Positions 41,272 to 52,355 of a stretch of 52,549 bases of DNA are shown one piece after another. A program made the position numbers and the translations under genes. The notes below the pieces were generated by a model. The model was given only the letters and a program-made list of their open reading frames with translations. It had not been told where the DNA came from and did no database searches. This DNA is from an uncultured Clostridia bacterium (lineage in GTDB: Bacteria; Bacillota; Clostridia; Christensenellales; DTU072). Numbering within the stretch: the first letter of the stretch is position 1; each line of letters begins with the position of its first letter. The DNA lies in NCBI GenBank assembly GCA_944362765.1, contig CALVTP010000002.1, positions 1 through 52,549 on the forward strand. Reading direction: 5' to 3'.

Positions 41272-41964
41272 CGTGGTCGGGCGGAAATACGACGACGCCG
41301 GCACAGAGTAAAACGCCCGCGGAGGGCGGAGCGGAAGCCTTCCGAAACCCGCAAAACAGCCTTTGACGGACGCAACTTACGGAGGGCATTCCCGACGCCT
41401 CCGATTATGCCGCGGAATCGCGGAAAGAGGGAGATTTAAAGTGACGCGAATTTTCTGTTAAGCGCCGCAAAATACAGAAAAATACAGAACCAATCGGAAA
41501 GCCGCCGACATAACGACAGCCGTCGCATACGGGGCGGGAAGGCTTCACGCGAACGCCGGAAAAGCGGCAAGCCCGTAACGCCGAAGTTTCTCCCGAAAAG
41601 ATCGTTGCCCTTTGCCACGTGTGAAAAAGACGGACAACTTCGGCTCCGACTTAAAAAACTTTGATGCGCCAACCGCGAGGGAACAAGCTCTTTTTCCGAA
41701 TCCGACGATAACGGCTTCCGCGACACATCTTTTCGATAAACTCTTGAATAAGGCTTCCGAAAATCGCATAAAGGTATCCCAAAGCCTAATAAATCCGTGA
41801 CGCCTTCTGTCGCACCGCAGAGCGTGAGAGGACTTTTCTGCGTTCGGAATGCGGTTAGCAACACTCTTAGAAACCGCAGATAATTTTAAATTCCGACGGA
41901 TTTTTTCCGGATACCTCTCGGCCTCCCGCCGCAGCGATAAAAAAGTAAAACAGCGCAGGGGATA
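41272..41964. other. Gene-free stretch between two lipoprotein genes
   Basis: About 690 bp without a supported gene. Short frames on both strands (for example plus 41612-41800 and minus 41436-41864) lack ribosome sites and recognisable sequence. No tRNA, terminator or strong repeat was seen apart from a doubled AAATACAG near 41470. Confidence 0.6.
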
Positions 41965-41993
41965 TTGACAGCGTTATTTATTTTTTTTATTAT
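41965..41993 (+). promoter_or_regulatory. Promoter of the giant lipoprotein gene
   Basis: TTGACA (41965-41970), 17-bp spacer, TATTAT (41988-41993), overlapping TATAAA. The same arrangement as the GPH promoter. It implies a 5' untranslated region of nearly 300 nt with GC-rich palindromic patches (GGGAAAATATTCCC near 42089). Confidence 0.7.
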
Positions 41994-42293
41994 ATAAATG
42001 CATATGCATTTCGGAGACTCCCGGGAAGGAGCTCCGTCGGGGAAGGATAGTTCCGGAAAGCCTTCTTTCCCGGTTACGGTATGCCGCGGGAAAATATTCC
42101 CGGGGCGTGTTCGGGGCGCGGCGCATTCGTGTGCGGTCACGCCCGGCGGCGCATTGCGCATTTATTTTTTACGCGCGCGTCCGCAAATAAAATAAAAAAC
42201 GTGAGAGCGGCAAAGTTTCAGCCGCAATCACCGAAAGGGCGTGTTTTCATTCGCGCGGAGGCACACCCGCGCCGGAAGGCGCACGGAGGCAAA

Positions 42294-45200
42294 ATGAAAC
42301 GACATCTTACGAAAATGGCATTGATTGTATTGGCTGCGGCGCTGCTTACGGCGGTGCTTGTCGCCTGCGATCCGGTCGAGCAGCCTTACGTCGACCGTTA
42401 TCCGATAGAGGACGGGCCGGCAAACGATCCCTACCTCGATCACACGACGAAGGACGAGGCTATCGACAAAGCCGTCGATTCGATGGAAAATCTTCTGACC
42501 CACCTCGACACCGAGGAGGCTTCCGAAACGGGGTATTATATCGGCGCGAACATGACAATTAATACCGAAAGCGTTTCCCGCGGCGACTCCGCGTTCAGAC
42601 TCAATCTCCAAGCCAACCTCTACACCTATCCCTACGAAATAAAGGACGCCGACGGCAACGTCATTCTGGATCCCGAGACGGGGCTTCCGCTTGTCGACGA
42701 AGCGGCGTTGGAGATACATAACGACCTTATCCGCTACTCCGACATCATTCTGGAGTGGTACGACGGCGCCACCAACGAGATGCTTATCGGCTTCTACTTT
42801 GACGGCATCAACCGCAACGCCGTAGACGACGGCAACGACTTATACTTAAATCTTCAGGGCTCGAAGAGGATTTTCCGCGACTTCGGCGACTCCGTCCTCT
42901 ACCAGCAGATCATAAGGCTTATAACGAGCTTCAACCTCGAAACGCTCATCGGTTCGGCGTCGGAAGGCGGCACGGCGGACTCCTCCTTCCAAAGCCTCCG
43001 CGACGCGCTGGACATGGCTATCGACAACAACTACCAACAGACGATAAACGGCAACGAATCGACAATCTTTTTCGACGCCGTCAACTTAACGCAGCTGACA
43101 AGCGACATCAACAGCTATCTCGGGAGCATCTTCTCCCCCTTCGAGGACAAGCTCGACCCGTTGTCGAACAAGTACCTCGGATTTTTGATTTCCACCCTCG
43201 GAAAGACCTCGATAACGACGATAAACTCGGATATGCAATTCGTCATGGAGCCCAATGAGAACCTCGACAACAAGGACATCATGACGGCGCTTATCATAGA
43301 CGCGTCGGGCGGATCCAACGTCGAAAGCGACTCCATGACGGGCGCTACCGAGTCGGTGCCGTACGACCTTCATATGGAGGCGAGGTATTCGATAAGAACC
43401 TCTTCCGGCATCACCTTCGACAAGGTGGGGTATACCGAGTACTCCTACGGCGATTACGAATACACCGGCGACATGTTTATTCCGATGCTCGGGTTGCAGC
43501 TGGACGTTCTTTTAAGGACGGACATGAACGAGTACGACAACTCGATAAACGAAGTGTATATGGCTTGCCGCGACCTTGCGACGGACGATCTGATGCTGGG
43601 GCTTTACTACAAGGACGAACTTATCTATGTCGACGTCGAGGGCATTCAGGATCTCTACGGCGGCGTGCAGATAGAGGATCTGGGGCTACCGAAAGCCTAC
43701 CGCGACGGCTTCGACCTTGCCGACACGCTGAATAAATTTTTCGACCTCGTCGACAGGTATATAGTCATAGCCGTCGACAACATTCTCTACGGGCAGAGCT
43801 CCGCCGACGACGGAGAGGAGTCGCAATTCGAACAGATCACCTCCGTCATCGTCGACAACATGGAGTCGACGATGAAAGACGAATCCGACCCGTCTTCCCG
43901 CGCGACGATACAGATCCGGATAGACTTCGAACTTATCCGTCAGATCCTGTCGATGACCAGCGAGACGGGCACCGAATACACCGTCGAACAGCTCATTCTG
44001 ATTTTAAACAACCAATTCAACATCGATATCCAGTCGATCGCCTCGATTGCGGGCGTCAGTATCGAGGAACTGATAGAAAAATCTTATTTTTACCTGACAT
44101 ACGACGTCGATTACTACTCGATAAAGCTGGAAGTCTACTCCACCGCCGAGATGACCGAGGAGGAAATAGCCGAATCGGGACCGCTGCAGGTATTGAGAAT
44201 GGATCTTTATCCGCAGCACATCGGCGAAGAGGTGAAAATAGTCTTCCCGAGCTTCGAAGGCTTCAAGGAATTTCAGGACGTCATGACCTATTCGGGTTAC
44301 TTGGAGGGGCAGTTCCTCTTTGCGGCGACGGAAGAAGTCGATCTGTCGAACCTTCTCGGCTCGTTTATGGGCGACGAGTCGGGCTTGAACACGCCGTTCA
44401 TTCTCCCCGAGGCTGCGGATATCTATTTCACCCTCTACTACGACCAATACATCCGCGAACAGTTTCTGGATAACGGCAGGTGGACGAGGCGTTCGAGAAG
44501 CGCCTTCTCCCTCTACCTTTACATGGTGGTGCAGGACGAAGTGACGCCGCTTGCGCACGTCTACGCCAACGACGTCAGCCTCAACACTGCCGACCCCGTC
44601 GAGGAATTGGGGTACGTGTGGATTCAATACGACTGCCTGGACGGCTACGTCGGCGAGGACGGGCGCGACTATACCCTTCCGCGCTTCAAGGTGAGGGAGG
44701 ATCACTTCGTCAGGGGCTTCTATGCCTATATGGGCTACGACTTCGAGTCGGAAGAGGACGACGACGTCGTCCTGGGTCTTACCGACATCGTCGGTGCGCT
44801 GATGGAGGACTCCTGGGCTACCTTCGAACCCGACGTCATCCGCGTGACCACCTCGAACCAGACAATCAAGGACTTTTTCCGCGTGGACGAGCTCATCGGT
44901 ACCGTTTCGGCGCAGATAGGCTTCAAACAGCGCGTTTTCAATATCGACGAGCTGGAATCGAGCTTCGCGATGTACACCGTCGGCGACCTCGAGGACATCG
45001 AAGGGGAGTCCGTCTATTCGGTAAAGCTCCACGAAACGATACCCGTCATATTCGACTTCGGTAACTCGATAACCGTCAAGGATATGTTCTTCCTTTACGA
45101 CGAGGAGAGTATCGCCGTCGTCAACGAACAGCAATATTACATGCCCGCGACAAAGAACCTCTTCATGGGCGTGTCGAGAGACTACAACGTCGAAATCACG

Positions 45201-48200
45201 ACGGAACAGGGGCGGCTTGCCATCGACAACCTGCGGCTTGTGGGCGCGGGAGGGGAAAACCTCTATGAGTGGGAACCGCTGGAACCCGTTCCCGATACGG
45301 CGGAGGCTTTCTACGGAGGACTGGGAGCCGTCGGCACCTATCCCGCCGTCTTCGACCTCCACGCCACATACGACCGTGACTCCGGCTACTATACCGTCCA
45401 CAGCGAAAACGGCTATCAGACCGTCTACGACCTTACGCACGACGTATATATCATCGGACTCGGATCCAACCTCGGTTATGACAGGGTGTGGGGCGAATTG
45501 AACCCCGACATCGCCTACTACTACAAAGTTTACCGCAACGCGGGACTTGTCGACCTCAGGTACGACTTCGGAAACGGGCTTTCCGGCTGGTACGTCGTCG
45601 AACCCGAAGAGGGCATGGTCGGCAAAGAAGTCGTCGATACGATAACCGCCCGCGGCTCCGCCGTCTTATATAACGCGGAGGGCGATTACTACGTCGTCGA
45701 AGACGCCGTCTACGAGACCGTAACGGGCGCCGACGGACTCCCGGTCAACATCGACTACATCGACAAGCTGAACGAAGTCGGCTTCGGCATAAAGCGCGGG
45801 ACGATGATGATCCCCGACACCTCCCAAGCCGATCCGGACGCGAAAAAACAGGTCAATACCGTAGTTTATCCGCGGATATACCCGCTGACGATAGAACAAT
45901 ACGGCTTGACATGGTACTTCGATCCCGTGACGACGGGCTACTACCTTGAATTTGCCGAAATCGGCGAAAACGGGGAAATTATTATCCACCGCGCCCAATT
46001 GGAAGTCGTCTATAACGCCAACGAGCCTTCCGAGGACAACCCGGGCAGGGTGGAAAACGCCAATACCGACAACGAAACGCACTACTACGAAAGCGTTCTG
46101 AATATAACCGGGAACATCTACACCGAGACGGTTGAGGACAGGGACTTCCTCTCCGATAGAAACGGGCTCGGAATCTCTCAAAGCGTCATCACCGTCGGGC
46201 GCGACTTCGCCTCCGAAGCCTATGCGGGCGTGAGATGGCAGCGCCGTACCGACGCTTCCGAGGAAGGTCTCGGCTTCACCGACACGGCGGCTTTCGGCGG
46301 GCTCGACCTTGACGACTCCGTCTTCACCGACGCCATTGCGGTGGGCGACGACGGCAGGGATCCCTTCGGTCCGACAGGCTGGGAGGACGTCACCATAAAC
46401 GGCGGAATCTATGTCGTCTACGTCATAATCGGCGACGGCATGATGGCGACTTACCGCGAAAACGTGCGCGTAAAGGTGCTGAACAGGGAGATAGATACCG
46501 ATAAATTCGTCAATGTCGTCACCCCCGACGGCTTCGCGGAAAACGTCCCGGTAGCCGATTCGATAGACGTCGATCCTTACGTTTATCTGATGTTCCGCGC
46601 CTATTATTCGAACTCGCTGAGCGAGCTCGAGGGCGAAGAACTGAGGGCGGCGTTCGTCGAATGGTACTTCGGTCATTACACCGTGCGTTTCAACTTCACC
46701 GAGATCTACGGCGAAGAGGACGCCGAGGAAAACACTCCCGCGGAAGTGGGTACCTTCGATTGGAGCTTCGACGATCCGTCCGACTCCCTTTCCACCTACT
46801 CCGAACTCGATATCGACAACCGCACCGGAAACGAAGAGAGCAGATTCACTTATGTATATACCGTCTTCCACGGTCAGGTGATAGCCCTCGAAATCGGCAT
46901 TTTGCCGAGACGGTTCGAAGCCGTTTACGTCCCCGGTGAAAACGAGTTGAACGTCTATACGGTTGACGCCCTCGAACCCGATACGTATACGCTGCCGACG
47001 GAACTTGTCTACTTCTACACCGACGGCACGAATTATTACCTGTTGAATCCTCAAAACCTCGCGGACGACCCCGCGGAATACGCAAAATATTTCGAAGGCA
47101 CGACGCTTTCGATATTCGATATCCTGAATAAAGCAAGCGACAACCTCATCGCGGCGGACTACACCGGTGCGGGCACTTCGCTCGGTCACGGAACGTTGGG
47201 GAACTTTGACGCTCTCCGGGGGGATAATCCGCAGCCGCTTATCGAGTGGCTGAATCCCGTCGCCGATTACGTGCTCCTCGAAGGAAACGAGGGGAACCCC
47301 TTCGCGGGAAGGACGGGGAAAGAGACTTCCTCTGTGATAAACTACCCCGGCTTCTTCGACTATTCAAGGGAGTGGTATCCCGACAACGACTCTTATCCCT
47401 GGTTCGTGTCGGAAACCGCCAAGATTGAAGTCGAAGTGCCCGATAAGGTGGTAGCACAATACGAAAAATATTTCAACGTCACCAATATTTCCTCCGGCGC
47501 GCCCGTCAACGATCAGGTTCTGGAAACCGTATACAACGTTTCTCCCGGACGGCCCGCCGAACCCGGCGACGGCAACCCGACGATAGGCGTATTTACCATA
47601 GACCCGTTCGTTCGGGACAGCTATAGACTGGACGGCACGCTGTACGTTTACTTCAACGTGACCGACGCGGAAGGCGACGTCATAGGCTATGACGAAAGAC
47701 GCTACGAAGTGACCTGGAGGGAGATGCTACTGTCCGACGGCAGTACAGTCGAGGTAAATTCCTCCGAGGTAGACTTCAGCGACTTTGTCAGGGACAGAGC
47801 CGGCAGAGCCGATTACGTGATCCTGACCGCTACGATAGGCTCCGGCATGCAGACGCTGACCCTTTCGTTACATGTGCAGCTGATGACCGCGTATATGGAA
47901 AAGGTAAGCTTTACCTTTACGAGCGCGGACGGCACCACCATAGCTATTCCGGATACGGATACCGCTCCCGCGGCGCCTTACGGCGACGGCACGGTGGTTT
48001 TTTCCGAATGGGAGGCGGAAGAAGAGCACAGCGCACTGCAACTTGAAAAATATACATACTACGTCGATACTTACGACAGGTTCTTCGTGCCGGACGGCAT
48101 CACCGTTGTATTTAACGACAATAGCAAAAGAAGCTACCCCCTCGATTGGGAAGAGCACGCCCCCTGGGCTCCCGGGAGCGAGATTAAGGCTGTCTCTTAT

Positions 48201-51200
48201 ATCGGCGACGGCGTGTTGAAGGACGACTTCGTGACGTTATTCTACTCCGTAGAGGATAAAAACATCGGAAGCATGACGTTTGCCCTCGGGGAGCTGGACG
48301 GAGCCGTTAATGTGGAATTCAACGTCGCTTTACGGACGATAACGATAAGAGTCGTCGAAAATGCCTCCGGCGAGCCGCGTGTCAGATACATAATTCCCGC
48401 AAACGACGGCGAGGAGTATATCGCGGTCACCACCAAAGAGGACGGCACTACCGCCTATTACGAGCCGCATGAGTTCTTTATGGCTCTCTTTGCCGGCGGT
48501 ATCACCCTCGACTTTGAAGAGGAGCTTCCCGTGATCGCAGTCACCGTCACCGACGCCGCAACTTCCGCCTACGACAGGATAATGTCCACTCTGGACACTC
48601 AAAAGATAATCGGAGAAGACGGACAGAATATCATAATCTACATGGGACAGGGCGACGGAGCCGACAACTACTCAGTCAATCTCCATATCCCGTGCGCCTC
48701 CGACGAGGTATATTACGACATCAGCTTCGCCAACCCGCCGCTGACGGGCGAAGGTTCCGACGCCGAGATAGGTTGGGCGGACAATGTGAACGCGGTAGTG
48801 ATGCGCATAGACGTCGACGCATACGACTCGGCGACGAACTCTCCGCTCTTCCCGGACGGCTTTGATATCGCCGGATATCTCACGGCGAATTATCCCTTCC
48901 ATGTCACCCGCGGCAATATGGTTTCGGGAGAGACGGAATCGGTATTGTACGGTGAGGGCGGCGTGGCGCTGCCGGTCGTGTGGTACTACGAAGCGCCCGC
49001 TTCCTATAACGGAATAGACGGCTACGCCGAGAAGTTCTGGGCGGGCAATAGCGGCGAGGTTCCGATGAATGTCGGGCGTTTCGACTGCGACGATGTCATT
49101 CCGTGGGAGATATTCTCGGAAGGCGGCGTGGTGTGGCTGACGGCGATGCTTGGCGACGAATCGCGCATTTATATCTCGATAACCGTAGAAAACGAGCCGA
49201 TAGAGGATCAATTCTGGTCGGCTCCCGGCGATACTTCGCGATTTACGATAGAGGAAGGAGTCATCACGATTTCCGACTTCTATTCCTTCTATCCGTTGAC
49301 GACCAGCCTTACCGAAAACAATTTGCCGAGCTCGATAGTGCTGTATTCACGCGACGGCAGCGATATCCGCAGAAATATCCGTTGGAGTTTCGTTGACAAT
49401 TTCAAATACGCCGAACTCACTTACCGCGGCTACGGCATCGAGGAACCCGTGACGATAGCAACTTCGACGGTGAAAGGGGAAGTGCTGGAATTAAAACTCA
49501 GGATCCTCGACGCCACCGTCAAGAGTATCGACAGGATAATGGGCGGCGACGCGCTGCAATTCGAGTCCGAGTGGAAAGAGGGCGACTATATCGTCATCAA
49601 TATCGACCCGTACATACAGACTGGTTACGCAGGCGCATTCAATATGCCTTCGGTTTCCGGCGCGCTCTCCTTCGGGTACAGCAACGGGCGCCAATACGTC
49701 TATAACTCTTATAGGATAGCTTACAGCAGGAACTTCTCGTCGTCGCCGGTAACCTACGACTATAACGGAAGCACCGATGACGATCCGACCTTCCTTATCC
49801 AGCTGGGGACGAACTCCTTCATAAGTAATGTCGCGGAATATCCCGAAATCCAACAGATCGCCGTCAAAGTCAACTTCTACAACAAGACAGTGACGGGTAT
49901 CCAAGGGGCAAACGACATCTACGGCGACGCGGATATGGAAGCCGTCATCGATCCTTATACCCCGGACAGCGAGATAACCGTCAAAAATACGGTGACGTTG
50001 TATTTCCAAGAGGGTTCACCTATCGAATTTTCAGTCGATTGGAGCTATCTGGGAATCGACCGCGACGGTAAAGAAGAGGGGCAGAATTTCAACTTTACCG
50101 ACGCCGACGTCGTCGCATACGAGGCGCGCTACGACACCGTCAGGAGACTCTTTGAAGGTAAGACGGAAGGCAGATTCGGCTATTCCGGCTCCGTGCAGCC
50201 CCAAGGACTCACTCCGCAGCAGCTGACCTATGCGATAGGCATATTCGACAGATACATCGGGGAATACACCCTGGTGGACGAGCAGAATCCCGATTCCGCC
50301 GAGAGCGCCGCCTCGCCGAACGCATGGTTTTTGTATCGGGATCCCTTCGCCGGAAGAGCCTCCGATCTTACCGAAGGCACACTGATGAAAGAAACGAAAA
50401 ACTATATTTCCGAATTCCCGCTAAGCGCAATACAGGGCAGGATAATTTGGAACTTTACCGACGAAAACATCACCGCCGCAGGCACCGCAAACAACAGCGG
50501 AATGTACAGGCTGGTTCCCGGGCACGTCTATTCCGCCGAGCGCGGGCAGCCGGTATATATTAAGGTATATGTCGAGACGTGGGAGCTTACCTCTGTCAGA
50601 AGACCGATAGTCAACTCCGCCGGCGACATCGAATACCAGATAATGGAAGGCGATTCGCTGAGGTTTATAATCTCATCGGCAACCGGACTTTCCGCCGTAG
50701 ATCATTACGAAATGGGCTTCGGCGTAAAACGCTTTACCATCGATCCCTCAAACGGCACAGCGGTTATAAGCGGCACAGCCGAGACGGTGCGCCGCGCAGT
50801 CGTGCCGGAAGGCATAGACCCCACTACCGTAACATATCTGGGCGAGACGCTCGGGGAGGATCACCCGTACAGGCTCTTCTTCGACCCCGACGCTCTGAGA
50901 AACACCGTAAACGGCGCCATATACAGAGGCTATTATATTGTCGGCGACGAGAACGGAAGGGAACTTTTCAGAAGGCAGAACGCCGCCTATCAGCGCGAGG
51001 AAATGAGTTTTACCAGGATAGACCTCGGTTACGGACTTGCCGCGGACGGCTCGATAATCTACATCGTCAACCCGCTGGATCCCATTTACAGAGAGGAGCC
51101 GCTAGAGGTGGAAGGCACCTACAACTCCTCCTTTGTCGAGATACTCTACGGGGGCGACGCGGAGCACAATTTCACGGCAACTATCGATTGGGGTACCGAC

Positions 51201-52310
51201 AGGATAGCTTACGGACCCTATTTGGGCGGCGGCGTGACTACACGCACCGTTACCGTGACGCTTTCCGAGGGTGACTTTGCCTACTCGCAGCGAATGCTGG
51301 TCAGGATAGCCTTCCTGGATGTCTCGCCGGAGGACGTCATAAAGAGCGACTCCATTTCGACTATAAGTTCCGAAATAGACAAGGAGTACGCCGAGGACAG
51401 ATACCAAGGCCAAGGCATGATGAACCCCTATGAAGACCTCTATGCAAGGCTTATGGCGCCCTTGAACGAAGCCGCGGAGATGCTCCTTGAAGGCATCGAT
51501 ACCATCGTCTATTCCGTCTCGAGCTGGGGAGATGTGCTTCTGGACAACGGCAAAAACGTCCAGGTCTCGAACTCCGTCGTCATATTCGGCATGGAGTACG
51601 CCAACGCCCATATCGTACGAAGGGAATGGGACGAAACTTACGCCATAGAGTCCTTCGGAACGGGACGGACGCTGATGGTAGAAGGAAAGGAGAAGCCGCT
51701 ACTTATCATCAATCCGCTGAACCCCGCTTACACCTTTACGGAAGGGGACGGACTCGCCGTAACGGTGAATGACGCATTGAGAGGCGCGGTGGGAGCGGAC
51801 GGATATTATGAACTCGTCTGGTTCATGGCGGACAACTATAATACATTCAACGCCGACGGAGGGTGGCTCGGAGGCGGCATAAACGTAGATTGGAACGCAA
51901 GGCTGAATGCCTATAACGCCGACGGAGGACTTATTTATACCGCGGACGTCAAGATAGTGCTTGCTTCGCTCGATATGCTGCCGGAAGAGAGAGTTATATC
52001 TTCGGACACCTCCCTTACGGCGGCGTATACTCCGAAGAAGGAATATTCCGAAGACGACTATGCGGTGAATCCTTACGGAGACTGGTATCTCGTCCACTCC
52101 GGCAGCGCGGAAACAAGCGCGACGCTTTCGGAAATGCTTTCCGAGGCGGCTCGGGCGCTTAGCGACACGGAATACAGAATATCGGTGACAAGGTGGGTTA
52201 CGACCGGGGAAACGACGGTTTCCGACGGCATAGAGGTGTATTCCTCCGCCGACGGCTACACCACACCGATAAAAACCTATCCCGGCTGCAAACTCTTTAC
52301 GCGGGGATAA
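42294..52310 (+). CDS. Giant multidomain lipoprotein
   Basis: A 3338-aa protein. The frame is open 71 codons upstream, but ATG 42294 has GGAGG in front and starts a lipoprotein signal peptide (MKRHLTKMALIVL, lipobox LVAC, C25). The N-terminal third has at least two long regions with repeated beta patterns (MLIGFYFDG ... DLYLNLQG and LMLGLYYKDELIYVDVEG) like the LolA/LppX-style lipoproteins nearby. From about residue 1250 Ig-like beta-sandwich modules seem to repeat, each with a core Trp after a VxV-type strand: W1315, W1808, W1952, W2230, W2364, W2583, W2719, W2966, W3176, followed by strands such as VYIKVYVE. Very acidic, almost Cys-free. No catalytic motif and no sortase or S-layer motif seen. 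Function unknown; adhesion or a long surface fibre is a guess. Confidence 0.92.
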   Translation: MKRHLTKMALIVLAAALLTAVLVACDPVEQPYVDRYPIEDGPANDPYLDHTTKDEAIDKAVDSMENLLTHLDTEEASETGYYIGANMTINTESVSRGDSAFRLNLQANLYTYPYEIKDADGNVILDPETGLPLVDEAALEIHNDLIRYSDIILEWYDGATNEMLIGFYFDGINRNAVDDGNDLYLNLQGSKRIFRDFGDSVLYQQIIRLITSFNLETLIGSASEGGTADSSFQSLRDALDMAIDNNYQQTINGNESTIFFDAVNLTQLTSDINSYLGSIFSPFEDKLDPLSNKYLGFLISTLGKTSITTINSDMQFVMEPNENLDNKDIMTALIIDASGGSNVESDSMTGATESVPYDLHMEARYSIRTSSGITFDKVGYTEYSYGDYEYTGDMFIPMLGLQLDVLLRTDMNEYDNSINEVYMACRDLATDDLMLGLYYKDELIYVDVEGIQDLYGGVQIEDLGLPKAYRDGFDLADTLNKFFDLVDRYIVIAVDNILYGQSSADDGEESQFEQITSVIVDNMESTMKDESDPSSRATIQIRIDFELIRQILSMTSETGTEYTVEQLILILNNQFNIDIQSIASIAGVSIEELIEKSYFYLTYDVDYYSIKLEVYSTAEMTEEEIAESGPLQVLRMDLYPQHIGEEVKIVFPSFEGFKEFQDVMTYSGYLEGQFLFAATEEVDLSNLLGSFMGDESGLNTPFILPEAADIYFTLYYDQYIREQFLDNGRWTRRSRSAFSLYLYMVVQDEVTPLAHVYANDVSLNTADPVEELGYVWIQYDCLDGYVGEDGRDYTLPRFKVREDHFVRGFYAYMGYDFESEEDDDVVLGLTDIVGALMEDSWATFEPDVIRVTTSNQTIKDFFRVDELIGTVSAQIGFKQRVFNIDELESSFAMYTVGDLEDIEGESVYSVKLHETIPVIFDFGNSITVKDMFFLYDEESIAVVNEQQYYMPATKNLFMGVSRDYNVEITTEQGRLAIDNLRLVGAGGENLYEWEPLEPVPDTAEAFYGGLGAVGTYPAVFDLHATYDRDSGYYTVHSENGYQTVYDLTHDVYIIGLGSNLGYDRVWGELNPDIAYYYKVYRNAGLVDLRYDFGNGLSGWYVVEPEEGMVGKEVVDTITARGSAVLYNAEGDYYVVEDAVYETVTGADGLPVNIDYIDKLNEVGFGIKRGTMMIPDTSQADPDAKKQVNTVVYPRIYPLTIEQYGLTWYFDPVTTGYYLEFAEIGENGEIIIHRAQLEVVYNANEPSEDNPGRVENANTDNETHYYESVLNITGNIYTETVEDRDFLSDRNGLGISQSVITVGRDFASEAYAGVRWQRRTDASEEGLGFTDTAAFGGLDLDDSVFTDAIAVGDDGRDPFGPTGWEDVTINGGIYVVYVIIGDGMMATYRENVRVKVLNREIDTDKFVNVVTPDGFAENVPVADSIDVDPYVYLMFRAYYSNSLSELEGEELRAAFVEWYFGHYTVRFNFTEIYGEEDAEENTPAEVGTFDWSFDDPSDSLSTYSELDIDNRTGNEESRFTYVYTVFHGQVIALEIGILPRRFEAVYVPGENELNVYTVDALEPDTYTLPTELVYFYTDGTNYYLLNPQNLADDPAEYAKYFEGTTLSIFDILNKASDNLIAADYTGAGTSLGHGTLGNFDALRGDNPQPLIEWLNPVADYVLLEGNEGNPFAGRTGKETSSVINYPGFFDYSREWYPDNDSYPWFVSETAKIEVEVPDKVVAQYEKYFNVTNISSGAPVNDQVLETVYNVSPGRPAEPGDGNPTIGVFTIDPFVRDSYRLDGTLYVYFNVTDAEGDVIGYDERRYEVTWREMLLSDGSTVEVNSSEVDFSDFVRDRAGRADYVILTATIGSGMQTLTLSLHVQLMTAYMEKVSFTFTSADGTTIAIPDTDTAPAAPYGDGTVVFSEWEAEEEHSALQLEKYTYYVDTYDRFFVPDGITVVFNDNSKRSYPLDWEEHAPWAPGSEIKAVSYIGDGVLKDDFVTLFYSVEDKNIGSMTFALGELDGAVNVEFNVALRTITIRVVENASGEPRVRYIIPANDGEEYIAVTTKEDGTTAYYEPHEFFMALFAGGITLDFEEELPVIAVTVTDAATSAYDRIMSTLDTQKIIGEDGQNIIIYMGQGDGADNYSVNLHIPCASDEVYYDISFANPPLTGEGSDAEIGWADNVNAVVMRIDVDAYDSATNSPLFPDGFDIAGYLTANYPFHVTRGNMVSGETESVLYGEGGVALPVVWYYEAPASYNGIDGYAEKFWAGNSGEVPMNVGRFDCDDVIPWEIFSEGGVVWLTAMLGDESRIYISITVENEPIEDQFWSAPGDTSRFTIEEGVITISDFYSFYPLTTSLTENNLPSSIVLYSRDGSDIRRNIRWSFVDNFKYAELTYRGYGIEEPVTIATSTVKGEVLELKLRILDATVKSIDRIMGGDALQFESEWKEGDYIVINIDPYIQTGYAGAFNMPSVSGALSFGYSNGRQYVYNSYRIAYSRNFSSSPVTYDYNGSTDDDPTFLIQLGTNSFISNVAEYPEIQQIAVKVNFYNKTVTGIQGANDIYGDADMEAVIDPYTPDSEITVKNTVTLYFQEGSPIEFSVDWSYLGIDRDGKEEGQNFNFTDADVVAYEARYDTVRRLFEGKTEGRFGYSGSVQPQGLTPQQLTYAIGIFDRYIGEYTLVDEQNPDSAESAASPNAWFLYRDPFAGRASDLTEGTLMKETKNYISEFPLSAIQGRIIWNFTDENITAAGTANNSGMYRLVPGHVYSAERGQPVYIKVYVETWELTSVRRPIVNSAGDIEYQIMEGDSLRFIISSATGLSAVDHYEMGFGVKRFTIDPSNGTAVISGTAETVRRAVVPEGIDPTTVTYLGETLGEDHPYRLFFDPDALRNTVNGAIYRGYYIVGDENGRELFRRQNAAYQREEMSFTRIDLGYGLAADGSIIYIVNPLDPIYREEPLEVEGTYNSSFVEILYGGDAEHNFTATIDWGTDRIAYGPYLGGGVTTRTVTVTLSEGDFAYSQRMLVRIAFLDVSPEDVIKSDSISTISSEIDKEYAEDRYQGQGMMNPYEDLYARLMAPLNEAAEMLLEGIDTIVYSVSSWGDVLLDNGKNVQVSNSVVIFGMEYANAHIVRREWDETYAIESFGTGRTLMVEGKEKPLLIINPLNPAYTFTEGDGLAVTVNDALRGAVGADGYYELVWFMADNYNTFNADGGWLGGGINVDWNARLNAYNADGGLIYTADVKIVLASLDMLPEERVISSDTSLTAAYTPKKEYSEDDYAVNPYGDWYLVHSGSAETSATLSEMLSEAARALSDTEYRISVTRWVTTGETTVSDGIEVYSSADGYTTPIKTYPGCKLFTRG

Positions 52311-52330
52311 CATAAAATCCGTTCATGTTC

Positions 52331-52344
52331 GGGGAGCAATCCCC
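52331..52344 (+). promoter_or_regulatory. Hairpin before the last lipoprotein gene
   Basis: GGGGA, GCAA, TCCCC. Its 3' CCCC also lies directly against the GGGAGG ribosome site (52345-52350), so the site could be masked. No T run, so co-transcription with the giant gene is likely. Confidence 0.5.
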
Positions 52345-52355
52345 GGGAGGTTACG

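Noticed and set aside
41612..41800. 62-residue plus-strand open frame
   Set aside because: Composition is protein-like but there is no start signal and no family; it overlaps the rejected frame on the other strand.
41436..41864. 142-residue minus-strand open frame between lipoprotein genes
   Set aside because: No ribosome site, no promoter, no recognisable sequence, and codon use unlike the neighbouring genes.
42081..42293. N-terminal extension of the giant protein
   Set aside because: It would place 71 basic residues before a typical lipoprotein signal peptide; the ATG at 42294 has a GGAGG site.
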